Source of the DNA: JAILLW01 sp045629045
GTDB taxonomy: Bacteria > Bacillota > Clostridia > Lachnospirales > Lachnospiraceae
Length of the DNA stretch: 60,740 nucleotides
Reading direction: 5' to 3'
Assembly: GCA_045629045.1 (NCBI GenBank)
Contig: JAZQQM010000020.1
Location: forward strand, 1 to 60,740
Shown here: piece by piece, positions 1 to 8,468 of the stretch
Layout: each line of letters opens with the position of its first letter
Numbering within the stretch: the stretch's first letter is position 1
The notes under the pieces: generated by a model
The model's input: only the letters and a program-made list of their open reading frames with translations
What the model was told of the DNA's origin: nothing
The model's database searches: none
Program-made: the position numbers and the translations under genes

Positions 1-165
1 GTTATGTCAACCGCTATATACTGCATAAACCCGCATAAAACCACTGTTTGCGGATATTTTTATTCACATTTGATTCATTATATGTATAATCCTTCCTAAA
101 AATTTTTTATACCGTTTTTGCAGCAAGGTACCAGATTTCCATCCAAAAGACTTTGTCTACAATCT

Positions 166-196
166 AAAGGTGCATACCTTTATGATATGCACCTTT
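166..196 (-). terminator. Terminator of the fumarase/nonulosonic acid gene run
   Basis: A perfect 11-bp inverted repeat (AAAGGTGCATA / TATGCACCTTT) with a 9-nt loop overlaps the stop codon of the last gene. It is the first strong terminator downstream of the thirteen minus-strand genes that begin at 10733. I see no gene in bases 1-165. Confidence 0.75.
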
Positions 197-1268
197 ACTT
201 ATTTTTTAGTATTTCCATCTTTCTGTGTATTTCAGGAGCTTCGTATTTGTCCATGAAATCAAGGCCTAAATAAATCACTTCGTCTGCGAAGCGAATGCAG
301 TCTACCTGAGTTATTACCGAAATCAGTTTTTTCACCCGAAGTCCCGGAAGGTCATTCATTACCTCCATCGGAAATTTCTCACGGATTACAACGGTACCGG
401 GAAAGGCCGCTTCATAGTCAAGCAGATCTCTCGGATGCGGCTTAATTATTACTGTGTAATCGTCAGAATATTCACTGATAATGTCCCCGAACAATTTTTC
501 TCTGACAGACAGCTCACACAGGGGCTCCGTAAGAATCATTACACAGGGCTTATCATACTGCGTAACGTCAAGCCTTCTGATTAAGGAATCCGGATTATCA
601 AGGAAAATATCAACCAGCTGCTTATGATCATCCGATGTAAGCTTGTCACACATGCTGTCAAAAGAACATTCGATAATATTCGATGGCGGCATATAGTTAA
701 CACTAATGTCGTTTACCTCGTAGTCCAGGCAATACTTGCTGTATCCGCTTTCGATGAAGATAAGCCCAAGAGATGCCATGAATTTCTTAAGTCCGAAGGC
801 TCCTTTATTGGAAAGCATAGCCTGATTATCCAGTATTCCGGAGTTAAGTCCGTCCTCTAACGCATGATAGTATATCTTTTTATAATTAAGATAATATCCT
901 ATAGGATCCGAATCGCAAAAAACATATACATCGTCATACTTGGATAAATCCACAGGCACATACGGTTCCGTTGCTTTACCAAGCATTTTCGTATACTTAA
1001 TTCTCTGAAGAAGGTTAAGAACTATGTTTCCACGGTCACGATGATATTTCATAACTTCCGGGAAAGTAACATCCTCTTTTTCTTCGAAATAATATACGTC
1101 ATCGAAAATACCGCTTGCTTTGACACGGTCATACATCAAGCCAAAATCGTTGGACATTGTACTTAATATAAGTGTAGTTCTTTCCTTTGGTTCATTACGA
1201 CGGATTAGTTCCTTAACACAAGATACATATGCATGATAAAAGGTGTGACAAATGTATACTCTGCTCAT
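195..1268 (-). CDS. GT52-like (sialyltransferase-type) glycosyltransferase
   Basis: A 357-residue cytoplasmic protein, last gene of the nonulosonic acid run. The N-terminus (VYICHTFYHAYVSCVKEL) and a late IIKPHPRD segment followed by a proline-rich stretch resemble the GT52 and polysialyltransferase-like families, which move CMP-activated sialic-acid-like sugars. That fits its place two bases after an amidotransferase and downstream of PseI and PseF. The inferred role is transfer of CMP-pseudaminic acid, or a derivative of it, to flagellin, pilin or a surface glycan. There is no signal peptide or membrane segment. The Shine-Dalgarno in front of ATG 1268 is weak, so translation is probably coupled to the upstream gene. 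The family call rests on recognised motifs, and the acceptor is unknown. Confidence 0.6.
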   Translation of the reverse strand: MSRVYICHTFYHAYVSCVKELIRRNEPKERTTLILSTMSNDFGLMYDRVKASGIFDDVYYFEEKEDVTFPEVMKYHRDRGNIVLNLLQRIKYTKMLGKATEPYVPVDLSKYDDVYVFCDSDPIGYYLNYKKIYYHALEDGLNSGILDNQAMLSNKGAFGLKKFMASLGLIFIESGYSKYCLDYEVNDISVNYMPPSNIIECSFDSMCDKLTSDDHKQLVDIFLDNPDSLIRRLDVTQYDKPCVMILTEPLCELSVREKLFGDIISEYSDDYTVIIKPHPRDLLDYEAAFPGTVVIREKFPMEVMNDLPGLRVKKLISVITQVDCIRFADEVIYLGLDFMDKYEAPEIHRKMEILKNK

Positions 1269-1270
1269 TC

Positions 1271-2416
1271 TTATGATTCAAAATCCTCGCCGACAGTAAA
1301 CTTAGGAACCCATTTACCATCCTTTTTCTCAAATAAATCCTTATTAACGTACTGATCTACAACTCTCCAGAATTCTTCAACAGTAATTCCAAGATACTTA
1401 CAAGCCTTGTCTATATAATACTGTCCGCAAAGTCCGTCATATTCTTTAACGTACCACTTGCCCTGCTCACGGGTAAATCTGCCTTCACGAATATCGTAGC
1501 AGATCTCATCGGTAGCATATCCGAAACCGAACTTAAGGTACTTAATTGTCTGATTAACTATCTGAAGGTCACAGTCAAGGGCTGTATATCTTCTGTATCT
1601 TCCAAGATCATGAAGGTCATCCTGACGACCGAGCAATCCTCTTGCTACAGCAAAATCAGCATTATAAACCTGGGACCATTCCTTAGCATAGTACTGAAGG
1701 AATACGGCTCTGATGCCCTTTTTCTCCATTTCGGCAACATCAGGCATCTTGTATGTAAAGAGGTCCTTGGCATAAATTCCGTTAGCCTCATCCACCATAC
1801 TGTCTACACTTTGTGCACGAAGAGTCTCAAGCTGAACTACGCTGAAGGCATTACCCGTTGTCTCCTGATTCTTGGCGGTACCGAGAGTTAATGCTGCATT
1901 CTCACCCTGAATAATAAGAGGAATATTGAACTTGTCAGCCATAATATAAGAAGACGCCCAAAGACCGTATTCGGAAGAAGCGATAATATTTCCGCGCTCA
2001 TAGAAGGTCTTACGTGCAAGTCTCTTGGCAACAACAGGGTTGGGACGAATTGAAAAAATATCAAATCCAAGGTTATTAAGATTATCGAGATTATGACGTC
2101 CGATCTCTGTTATTTCGTCAGGCATGCAGTTAACAAGCATGGGATTGAGTCCCAACTCTTCTTTGGCATAAACTGCCTGGAAAAGAGAATCCTTACCACC
2201 GGAAACACCGATTACACAGTCATAAACATTGCCACGCTTTTTGCTTTCAGCTTTAGCTTCTTCGGCAAATGCAATAAGTTCTTTCTTACGTGCATCCCAG
2301 TCAATGGTTGCCTTTGACTCTTCATAGCGGCAGGCATAACATATCTGCTCATCATCAAACACAATTCCGGGACGTGTATCCGGCTGCAAACATCTCTTGC
2401 AATATCTCATTTTCAT
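1271..2416 (-). CDS. N-acetyl sugar amidotransferase (PseA/WbpG-like)
   Basis: A 381-residue member of the ATP-PPi amidotransferase family (WbuX/WbpG/PseA). The PP-loop SGGKDS lies at residues 72-77. Four N-terminal cysteines (6, 9, 26, 29) form a likely zinc knuckle, within CKRCLQPDTRPG and CYACR. In this family the enzyme uses ammonia, from a glutaminase partner or from solution, to turn an acetamido group into an acetamidino group; Campylobacter PseA does this on pseudaminic acid. No HisH/HisF-like partner genes lie beside it, unlike the O-antigen WbpG loci. AGGAGG sits eight bases before ATG 2416. With PseI and PseF upstream, amidination of a nonulosonic acid is the natural inference. Confidence 0.82.
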   Translation of the reverse strand: MKMRYCKRCLQPDTRPGIVFDDEQICYACRYEESKATIDWDARKKELIAFAEEAKAESKKRGNVYDCVIGVSGGKDSLFQAVYAKEELGLNPMLVNCMPDEITEIGRHNLDNLNNLGFDIFSIRPNPVVAKRLARKTFYERGNIIASSEYGLWASSYIMADKFNIPLIIQGENAALTLGTAKNQETTGNAFSVVQLETLRAQSVDSMVDEANGIYAKDLFTYKMPDVAEMEKKGIRAVFLQYYAKEWSQVYNADFAVARGLLGRQDDLHDLGRYRRYTALDCDLQIVNQTIKYLKFGFGYATDEICYDIREGRFTREQGKWYVKEYDGLCGQYYIDKACKYLGITVEEFWRVVDQYVNKDLFEKKDGKWVPKFTVGEDFES

Positions 2417-2466
2417 ATATATATCCTCCTAAATTGTGACAAAAACTGTCTCTGTCACATTATATA

Positions 2467-2928
2467 TCATTGTATCGGTAATTTATACTCACGAAGTTCT
2501 CTTGAGGTATCTGTCTTTTCCGAATATCCCAGCGAAAGGAATACCTTTTGGGATGGAATATTTTCTTCCTTTACTTCGGCTGTAAACATTTTAATTATCG
2601 GAATCTCAGTCTTAACCTTATCATATATCAGATTAAGAAGTTTCTTCCCATACCCTTTGTTCCTGTATTTAGGATCAATGAAATAGGAAATAAGGGCATC
2701 GCCCTCTTCGATATCAAGTCTGCACTGGCCAATTGGAATATTACCGTACATCAGTACAAAGATATACGTATCCTCCGATTCCATCTTGTTCCGATACCAT
2801 CTGCAGTGATTCTCATAAGGAATAGGCTCGGAATTAAAGGAGTTACGACGCTCATCTTCATCATTGGCCCACTTAAATATCAAATCAAGGTCTTCTATAG
2901 TCGCATTACGAATTGCAATATTTTCCAT
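2467..2928 (-). CDS. GNAT acetyltransferase of the PseH type
   Basis: A 153-residue GNAT protein. The acetyl-CoA loop appears as YRNKGYGKKLL in the second half, and the C-terminus has the usual VFLSLGY motif. The segment WANDEDERRNSFNSEPI followed by HCRWYRNKM is characteristic of the acetyltransferase domain that, in some bacteria, is fused to the nonulosonic sugar hydrolase PseG. Here it stands alone and no PseG is in the window. It probably acetylates an amino group of the sugar precursor or the finished nonulosonic acid. It is one of two GNAT genes in the run, and which one carries the classical PseH step cannot be decided from sequence. There is no clear Shine-Dalgarno. Confidence 0.7.
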   Translation of the reverse strand: MENIAIRNATIEDLDLIFKWANDEDERRNSFNSEPIPYENHCRWYRNKMESEDTYIFVLMYGNIPIGQCRLDIEEGDALISYFIDPKYRNKGYGKKLLNLIYDKVKTEIPIIKMFTAEVKEENIPSQKVFLSLGYSEKTDTSRELREYKLPIQ

Positions 2929-2969
2929 ATATAATCAACAATTACTCTGCCTTTTAATCAGCTTCCAAA

Positions 2970-3653
2970 CTACTTAATAACTCTCATGGTTTCAAAAGCT
3001 TCTACATAGTTAAGTCCCGTAACCGCACCCCATCTTTGGGCAACCAGTTCAAGATTCTTAAGGGAACGGGGATGGGGATATTCTCCCAATTCCGACTGAT
3101 AAAGTTTCATGGCCTCAATCTTCGTATTAAATGTATCCTCTACATCAACAAAGGTATCAGGAGCAAACGCATCATCGCCGTATCCGAAATTCCACTCAGT
3201 CGAAGAAACCGTTTCGAAGCAGTATATTTCTTTGACGCAGCATCCGTTTACCGGACGGGTTCCCGTCATTACTGCTTTGTTGGTATAAACATGATCTACA
3301 TTAAGATCCCCTGCATGATGAGTATAAATAATATCAGGCTTAAGTTCCTTAACATACTTCTCAACCGACTTAACAATATCAAGCAAATCAACATGATCAA
3401 AGCGATTATCCGGGAAGTTTTCAAAGAATATATCTTTGTACCCTATTACCTTTGATGCCTTAATACTGTCTTCGTGAAGACTGTCAACAACACTTTGAGC
3501 TGTTTCCTGCCTTGTTTCCGTACGTGAAGTCTGACCTTCCCCCAGGATTAAAGCGTATGCCTCATCGCCGTTTTTAATATGTTTTGCAATCGTTGCACCA
3601 ACTCCCAGTATCTCATCATCGGGATGTGCTGCAATAACCAATACTGTGCTCAT
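2970..3653 (-). CDS. PIG-L/LmbE family sugar N-deacetylase
   Basis: A 227-residue zinc-dependent deacetylase. The family zinc motif AHPDDE is at residues 9-14 and the second motif THHAGDLNVDH at 111-121, so the catalytic Asp and the His ligands are present. PIG-L enzymes remove the acetyl group from N-acetylated sugars. Next to a formyltransferase and two acetyltransferases it may expose an amine that is then formylated or re-acylated; that order is inference. The start at 3653 is supported by AAGGAG seven to eight bases upstream, inside the end of the formyltransferase gene, whose stop lies two bases before. Confidence 0.8.
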   Translation of the reverse strand: MSTVLVIAAHPDDEILGVGATIAKHIKNGDEAYALILGEGQTSRTETRQETAQSVVDSLHEDSIKASKVIGYKDIFFENFPDNRFDHVDLLDIVKSVEKYVKELKPDIIYTHHAGDLNVDHVYTNKAVMTGTRPVNGCCVKEIYCFETVSSTEWNFGYGDDAFAPDTFVDVEDTFNTKIEAMKLYQSELGEYPHPRSLKNLELVAQRWGAVTGLNYVEAFETMRVIK

Positions 3654-3655
3654 TA

Positions 3656-4336
3656 CTAATTCTCCTTGCGTATTCTCACCTTCGCTTCCACAACATCACC
3701 GTCGAATGAAGCATCATTAAATTCCAGCGTATAATCACCAAACTTCATAAATGCATTAGGATAGCCTTCGGCATCAAGCATTCGGATATAGTCATATATT
3801 GTTTCTGCGGACATATCAGGCTTTAATTCGCCATCCTCCGGTGTCCTTCGCTTAAAAGTCACAACTTCACCCTCCTGCTCCTTGGGAACAATATCTCCCT
3901 TTAAGATTCGCGGAATCATTCTGTCATATATAATTTCCGATGCTCTGTCATAAATCTCATGTGCCGCACCGGTAAGCTCCAGATTTTCTTTAAGATACAC
4001 AGGACCTGCATCCATTTCCTTTACCACACGAATTGCCGAAAGTTTCGTTGTCTTAATTCCACGAACTATAAGATTCTGCAGTGGACTTCCGCCTCTTCCG
4101 AAGGGAAGATCAGTCATATGGAACACAACACAATTCCAATTCTCGTATATTTCTTCCGGTATGAAGTATGACCAATGAGGGAAAAAGATATAATCCGGAT
4201 TAAAATCCTTTACCATTTCCTCTGTCAGTTCTTCCTTGGCAGATATGACACGTATGTCATGATTGGGTTCATCTTTTTTTAGTTGTTCGGCTCTTGCAAT
4301 ATTCCAGCTTTTATGAGTCGCAATTAAGATTCTCAT
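3656..4336 (-). CDS. Formyltransferase-fold protein, probable sugar N-formyltransferase
   Basis: A 226-residue protein with the methionyl-tRNA formyltransferase core but without that enzyme's tRNA-binding C-terminal domain. The signature FHMTDLPFGRGGSP lies at residues 72-85, holding the conserved His, and DAGPVY at 109-114 holds the conserved Asp. Short proteins of this kind formylate amino sugars with N10-formyltetrahydrofolate. N-formylated pseudaminic acids are known in other bacteria. The gene overlaps the end of the PseI gene by four bases (ATGA), which implies translational coupling. The first catalytic Asn of the canonical N-x-H triad reads Val-Phe-His here, a point to check before assuming activity. 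Confidence 0.7.
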   Translation of the reverse strand: MRILIATHKSWNIARAEQLKKDEPNHDIRVISAKEELTEEMVKDFNPDYIFFPHWSYFIPEEIYENWNCVVFHMTDLPFGRGGSPLQNLIVRGIKTTKLSAIRVVKEMDAGPVYLKENLELTGAAHEIYDRASEIIYDRMIPRILKGDIVPKEQEGEVVTFKRRTPEDGELKPDMSAETIYDYIRMLDAEGYPNAFMKFGDYTLEFNDASFDGDVVEAKVRIRKEN

Positions 4337-5361
4337 TCAAACATCTCCCAATTAATCGGTGTTCCAAAAGCAATATCTGTTTTGGCTTTCTTTCCGATAA
4401 CATCGTCTATGTATTTAGGTGCCAATCCGAAGCTTGGACGAATAATCTTCACGTTATCATTAGTAATTATTTCGCCGGCCTTTATATCTTTGGAACAGAA
4501 TATTGAACGACGGAACTTAAGATTGGCCATCTCCCGCTCGGAAGGGCCATACTTAACCTTACCCATGGCAAGTTCCGCTGTTCTTATATCTTCAACCATC
4601 TTCTTAAATTCCCGGGGTTCAAGGGAAAATGTTGAATCAGGATTTTTTACCTTACGGCTTACGCAAAAGTGTTTCTCAATAACCCTTGCACCCATGGCAA
4701 CCGCAGCGACAACGCCTACACTTCCCATGCTATGGTCGGATAAACCTACAGGAACATTAAACTGTTTCTTTAAATCAACCATAGTGTTAAGATTCATCTC
4801 ATCGGTAACCGCAGGATAATCACTGGAACACTTAAGAAGAACAAGTTCGCTGTTACCTGCTGCCTTAATTGCATCAACCGCTTCCTTAATCTCTTCGTAG
4901 GAAGCCATTCCCGTAGACATGATAATGGGTTTGTTCTTGGATGCCACACATTTAATAAGTGGAATATCCGTTAACTCAAAAGATGCTATCTTGTAAAAAT
5001 CAAGATTTATGGACTCAAGGAAATCAACCGATGATAAATCAAATGCAGTTGACAGGAAATCTATTCCTATCTTTTCGGCCTCTTCCTTAAGATCAGCCTG
5101 CCATTCCCATGGAGTATACGCTTTTTGATAAAGCTTATAAAGATTCTCTCCGTCCCAGGTACCGCCATCTATATAAAAATATTCGTTACTGCAATCAATC
5201 GTCATCGTATCGGGAGTATATGTCTGAATCTTAATGCAGTCTGCACCTGATTCTTTGGCAGCATGCATTATTTCAATTGCTCTGTCTTTACTGCCTGCAT
5301 GATTACCTGACATTTCAGCGATACAATATACTTTTTCGTTTATCTTCTCATACAAATTCAT
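4333..5361 (-). CDS. pseI: Pseudaminic acid synthase
   Basis: A 342-residue NeuB-family synthase that condenses phosphoenolpyruvate with a 6-deoxy-diacetamido hexose to make a nine-carbon acid. Residues 1 to about 270 form the TIM barrel, with IAEMSGNHAGS near the N-terminus and KIQTYTPDTMTIDC; the string YTPDTMT with the following TWDGENLYKLYQKAYTPWEW is much closer to PseI than to NeuB or LegI. KPIIMSTGMAS and SDHSMG are the usual active-site strands. The last 55 or so residues form the antifreeze-like SAF domain. GGGAG precedes ATG 5361. The neighbours PseF and a GNAT enzyme support the assignment. Confidence 0.88.
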   Translation of the reverse strand: MNLYEKINEKVYCIAEMSGNHAGSKDRAIEIMHAAKESGADCIKIQTYTPDTMTIDCSNEYFYIDGGTWDGENLYKLYQKAYTPWEWQADLKEEAEKIGIDFLSTAFDLSSVDFLESINLDFYKIASFELTDIPLIKCVASKNKPIIMSTGMASYEEIKEAVDAIKAAGNSELVLLKCSSDYPAVTDEMNLNTMVDLKKQFNVPVGLSDHSMGSVGVVAAVAMGARVIEKHFCVSRKVKNPDSTFSLEPREFKKMVEDIRTAELAMGKVKYGPSEREMANLKFRRSIFCSKDIKAGEIITNDNVKIIRPSFGLAPKYIDDVIGKKAKTDIAFGTPINWEMFE

Positions 5362-5388
5362 AACTGACTGCTCCCTTATTGGTATGAA

Positions 5389-5925
5389 TTAATTTTCATA
5401 AGGATTAATCTTCGCAAGGCATACAACATCGTGGTACTCCCCGTCGGTATATACGCTGTCTTTAAATATACCTTCCTGCACAAATCCATTTTTTAAAAAG
5501 CTTCCTACAGAAGGCTTATTGCTTTCGAAGGCTCTGGCATATACCCTGTGCAGCTTCATAATTTTGAAAGCATATTCAACCGTTACATCAACTATATCTT
5601 TGCCGATGCCGCGGCCACGGACATCTTCTTCTCCCAAGAAAAATCCAAACTCGGCTTTCTTGTGACTCATATCAATATCGCGAAGGAAGGTAGAACCTAC
5701 CGGTCTGTCGTCTTCTTTCATACATACAATGAATTGAACAACATTACCTGTCTTCACTCTTTCTTCAAGCCATTTTTCGTGTCCTTCTTTGGTAAACTCT
5801 CCGCGATAAAAGAAGAATTTTCGTACATTCTCCTGATTGCGCCACTTAACAATCAAATCGGTGTCATCGGATGTTATTGGGCGAAGATATACTTCGTTCC
5901 CCGTAAACTTTATATTTTGGTCCAT
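5389..5925 (-). CDS. pseH: GNAT acetyltransferase, probable PseH
   Basis: A 178-residue RimJ/RimL-type acetyltransferase. It shows the N-terminal VYLRPITSDDTDLIVKWRNQ motif, the acetyl-CoA loop VRGRGIGKDIV and the C-terminal FLKNGFVQEG. In the pseudaminic acid pathway PseH acetylates the 4-amino group of the UDP-altrosamine intermediate before hydrolysis by PseG. Its position between pseF and pseI makes that role likely. AAGGGA precedes ATG 5925. A second GNAT gene (2467-2928) leaves the exact division of labour open. Confidence 0.75.
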   Translation of the reverse strand: MDQNIKFTGNEVYLRPITSDDTDLIVKWRNQENVRKFFFYRGEFTKEGHEKWLEERVKTGNVVQFIVCMKEDDRPVGSTFLRDIDMSHKKAEFGFFLGEEDVRGRGIGKDIVDVTVEYAFKIMKLHRVYARAFESNKPSVGSFLKNGFVQEGIFKDSVYTDGEYHDVVCLAKINPYEN

Positions 5926-5955
5926 TTATATTCCCTTCGTTAGTCGAGACTATTT

Positions 5956-6648
5956 CTATTTTTGCTCATTAATAAGCCTGTACTTAAGCTCGGCAAGCTG
6001 CCAGTCAACTTCAGTATCAATATCCTGAACTTCCATCTCGCTGAGTTCAAGGGGCTTAATATTTCCAAGAAGAAGATTTTTATTCTTAAAAAATTCCGCA
6101 GTTTTAAACACATAGAACTGTCCTGCATCATGATAGAACTTCTGAAGATCCTGGGAACGACGATTAAGATTCTCGGGATATTTAAATACAAGACTATCAT
6201 CTTCAATTACAAATGCTCGCTGCGGAGGATACGAAAACGCAACCACCGGAATTATGGTATCGGCATCGGATTCCTTAAGATCTTCAACCGCTTCCCTTAA
6301 GCGCTCGGCACTGACAAAAGGTGCTGTCGGATAAATGCAGCAGGCCATATCAAAATGCTTGCCTCTTTTCTCATATTCGTTAAGGACTTCCATTAACACG
6401 TCTGTTGTAGTTGCAAAGTCACCGGATGTGGCTTCACTTCTAAAAAAAGGAACTTCCGCACCGTATTGTTTGCCGATTTCGGCTATTTCTTCATCATCCG
6501 TAGATACCATAACCGTATCAAAAACTCCGGAATTAACAGCTGCTTCTATTGAATAAGCCATAATCGGCTTACCGCAAAAGGATTTTATATTTTTGCGCGG
6601 TATGCGCTTACTTCCGCCCCGTGCTGTTATTATTGCCAAGCAACTCAT
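5956..6648 (-). CDS. pseF: Pseudaminic acid cytidylyltransferase
   Basis: A CMP-sugar synthetase of 230 residues from the chosen start. The nucleotide-binding motif AIITARGGSKRIPRKNIK is at the N-terminus and YPTAPFVSAERL in the middle. FHDAGQFY-type spacing (here YHDAGQFYVFK) and ALQDIDTEVDW-like ending (VQDIDTEVDW) match PseF rather than NeuA. It activates the nonulosonic acid as CMP-sugar in the cytosol. Start 6648 is preferred because its ATG overlaps the upstream TGA as ATGA and the protein then begins like the family; an ATG five codons earlier (6663) has no better Shine-Dalgarno. Confidence 0.88.
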   Translation of the reverse strand: MSCLAIITARGGSKRIPRKNIKSFCGKPIMAYSIEAAVNSGVFDTVMVSTDDEEIAEIGKQYGAEVPFFRSEATSGDFATTTDVLMEVLNEYEKRGKHFDMACCIYPTAPFVSAERLREAVEDLKESDADTIIPVVAFSYPPQRAFVIEDDSLVFKYPENLNRRSQDLQKFYHDAGQFYVFKTAEFFKNKNLLLGNIKPLELSEMEVQDIDTEVDWQLAELKYRLINEQK

Positions 6649-7916
6649 CTTTGTACCATCCATTTCCCGTCTTTGTAACGTACGTAATATTCTGTTTCTT
6701 CTTCATCGTCTGCTATAAATTTAAAAATATTATTTTCGTCCGATTCGGCTACTATCATATCAATTCTCTTTGCTTCATTTTCCGGAAGATTAACTGCGGT
6801 AAAACGTCCGTTTTGATTTTTGAATACATAAAGGCATGCATGCTCATCCCCGGGATTATCCTTAAAATCAATAAACGAAAGTTCTGCTTCACCGTCAAAA
6901 TCAAGATCTGCCAATATGGTCTGACAATCATTGCCTATCATATCCTGACAAAGTTCAAAATATTCCCCGTTCCCGAACATAAGATATGCACTGTTTTTGA
7001 CACTTCCGTCTTCAAAAACAAGATGTTCCCTATATATTCTGTCCAAAAGACCGTCACCGTCATAATCCATACGAAGATTATCATCAACATAGTCAGGATG
7101 ACGATCCAAAAATCCGGTATAATCCGACTTGAATGTATAAGATGTTCTATTAGGATCTTTTATAAGATTACCGATAATCTCATCTGTGTATACACCGATA
7201 TAAAAATCCCAACAGGAAGGTACTTTAGCATCATCCGCGCCATCACTTATATAGTATTCCTGTGCCTTTTTGTATGTCATGGAAGCATCATCCGTAAGAA
7301 AAGCGTACTCTGCAAAACCTGCATCCGTCGGATAATTCTCCACTCTTAAATATCTGCCGTAAGCTTCCGCATATCCGGTACCTCCCCCATCAAAATCACG
7401 GGATCTGTCTTCTACAACATGATATCTTTTGCCGTCATATTCTATGTAATAGTATGTGCCTATAAAATTGGCTGAGAATTGGACCATTACTATGTATCCC
7501 GCTCGGCCAAGTCTGCAATTGGCAACAAATTGTTCCCATTCATCCATTCCGAACAAAGGAAACCCAAATCCCACCGAATATACTCCGTCGTTATATATTG
7601 CCGTATCATAATCGGAAGGATATTCCTCAAGGATTGCAATAATTTCATCCATGGATTTCAAAGAATAATCTTCAAACAATCCGGTTTGATCTGAGGAAGA
7701 ATTATCTTCACCAGGGACATAACCCAGATCAACTAATTGTTTCTGCAACAGATTATCATCTTGTATGGTCTTTTCTTTAAGTTCTGTCAAACTTTGAAGG
7801 TATTCACTGCGCTTAGACGAAAGGCCAAGAGCGATCGAAGCAACCATAAGAGCAATCAGTGCTGAGATTATGAGAACTATATCAAATTTCTTCAAACTCT
7901 TTAATCGCTGTATCAT
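6645..7916 (-). CDS. Membrane-anchored protein of unknown function with two acidic calcium-type loops
   Basis: About 423 residues. A single membrane segment (IVLIISALIALMVASIALGL) near the N-terminus is followed by a short coiled-coil-like stretch and a large, presumably extracytoplasmic part. I do not recognise the family. Two loops, MDYDGDGLLDRI and LADLDFDGEAEL, look like calcium-binding EF-hand or FG-GAP/VCBS-type turns. The gene overlaps the end of fumarase beta by 35 bases and the start of pseF by four, so it is locked into the transcript. A start at 7931 is equally open; neither has a good Shine-Dalgarno. It could display or sense something at the surface, but nothing in the sequence fixes a function. 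Confidence 0.7.
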   Translation of the reverse strand: MIQRLKSLKKFDIVLIISALIALMVASIALGLSSKRSEYLQSLTELKEKTIQDDNLLQKQLVDLGYVPGEDNSSSDQTGLFEDYSLKSMDEIIAILEEYPSDYDTAIYNDGVYSVGFGFPLFGMDEWEQFVANCRLGRAGYIVMVQFSANFIGTYYYIEYDGKRYHVVEDRSRDFDGGGTGYAEAYGRYLRVENYPTDAGFAEYAFLTDDASMTYKKAQEYYISDGADDAKVPSCWDFYIGVYTDEIIGNLIKDPNRTSYTFKSDYTGFLDRHPDYVDDNLRMDYDGDGLLDRIYREHLVFEDGSVKNSAYLMFGNGEYFELCQDMIGNDCQTILADLDFDGEAELSFIDFKDNPGDEHACLYVFKNQNGRFTAVNLPENEAKRIDMIVAESDENNIFKFIADDEEETEYYVRYKDGKWMVQR

Positions 7917-8433
7917 AAAGGTTGTTTCCATCAGAATCTATAACCACTATCGCCGGGAATTTTTCAACGGTAAGTTTTCGAATAGCTTCTGTTCCCAGAT
8001 CATCATAAGCAACCACTTCCGAAGAGGTAATCGCTTTTGATAAAAGCGCACCTGCTCCTCCGATTGCTGCTAAATATACTGCCTTACTATCGACAATTGC
8101 ATCGATAACTTCCTTAGATCTTCTGCCTTTACCAATCATACCCTTAAGGCCCAAAGATATAAGACTTGGTGTGTATTTATCCATACGGCTTGCTGTAGTC
8201 GGACCGGCAGATCCAATCACACGACCTTCTCTTGCAGGAGACGGTCCCATATAATAAATCACATTATTCTTTACATCAAAAGGAAGCTCTTCATTATTCT
8301 TCAGAGCTTCGAACATTCTCTTATGTGCAGCATCCCTTGCCGTATATATTGTTCCGGTAATATATACCATATCACCGCTATGGAGCGATTTAGCTACGCT
8401 CTCGTCAAAAGGTGCCGTAATATACTTATCCAT
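7882..8433 (-). CDS. fumB: Fumarate hydratase, Fe-S (class I) beta subunit
   Basis: A 183-residue protein matching the C-terminal half of class I fumarases, which interconvert fumarate and malate. Diagnostic stretches are SGDMVYITGTIYTARDAAHKR, YYMGPSPAREG, GSAGPTTASRMDKYTP and GLKGMIGKGRRS. The start at 8433 is fixed by GGGAG six bases upstream and gives the usual family length; an in-frame ATG at 8487 would lie inside the alpha gene. It lies 35 bases after the alpha-subunit gene. The final codons are shared with the unknown membrane protein that follows. The symbol is used here for the split beta subunit, not for E. coli FumB. Confidence 0.92.
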   Translation of the reverse strand: MDKYITAPFDESVAKSLHSGDMVYITGTIYTARDAAHKRMFEALKNNEELPFDVKNNVIYYMGPSPAREGRVIGSAGPTTASRMDKYTPSLISLGLKGMIGKGRRSKEVIDAIVDSKAVYLAAIGGAGALLSKAITSSEVVAYDDLGTEAIRKLTVEKFPAIVVIDSDGNNLYDTAIKEFEEI

Positions 8434-8468
8434 ATCAATCTCCCATGACTTCCGTTGAAAGTCATAAT

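Noticed and set aside
6621..7349. A 242-codon plus-strand frame
   Set aside because: Antisense to the membrane-anchored protein, with no Shine-Dalgarno; composition looks like a mirrored frame.
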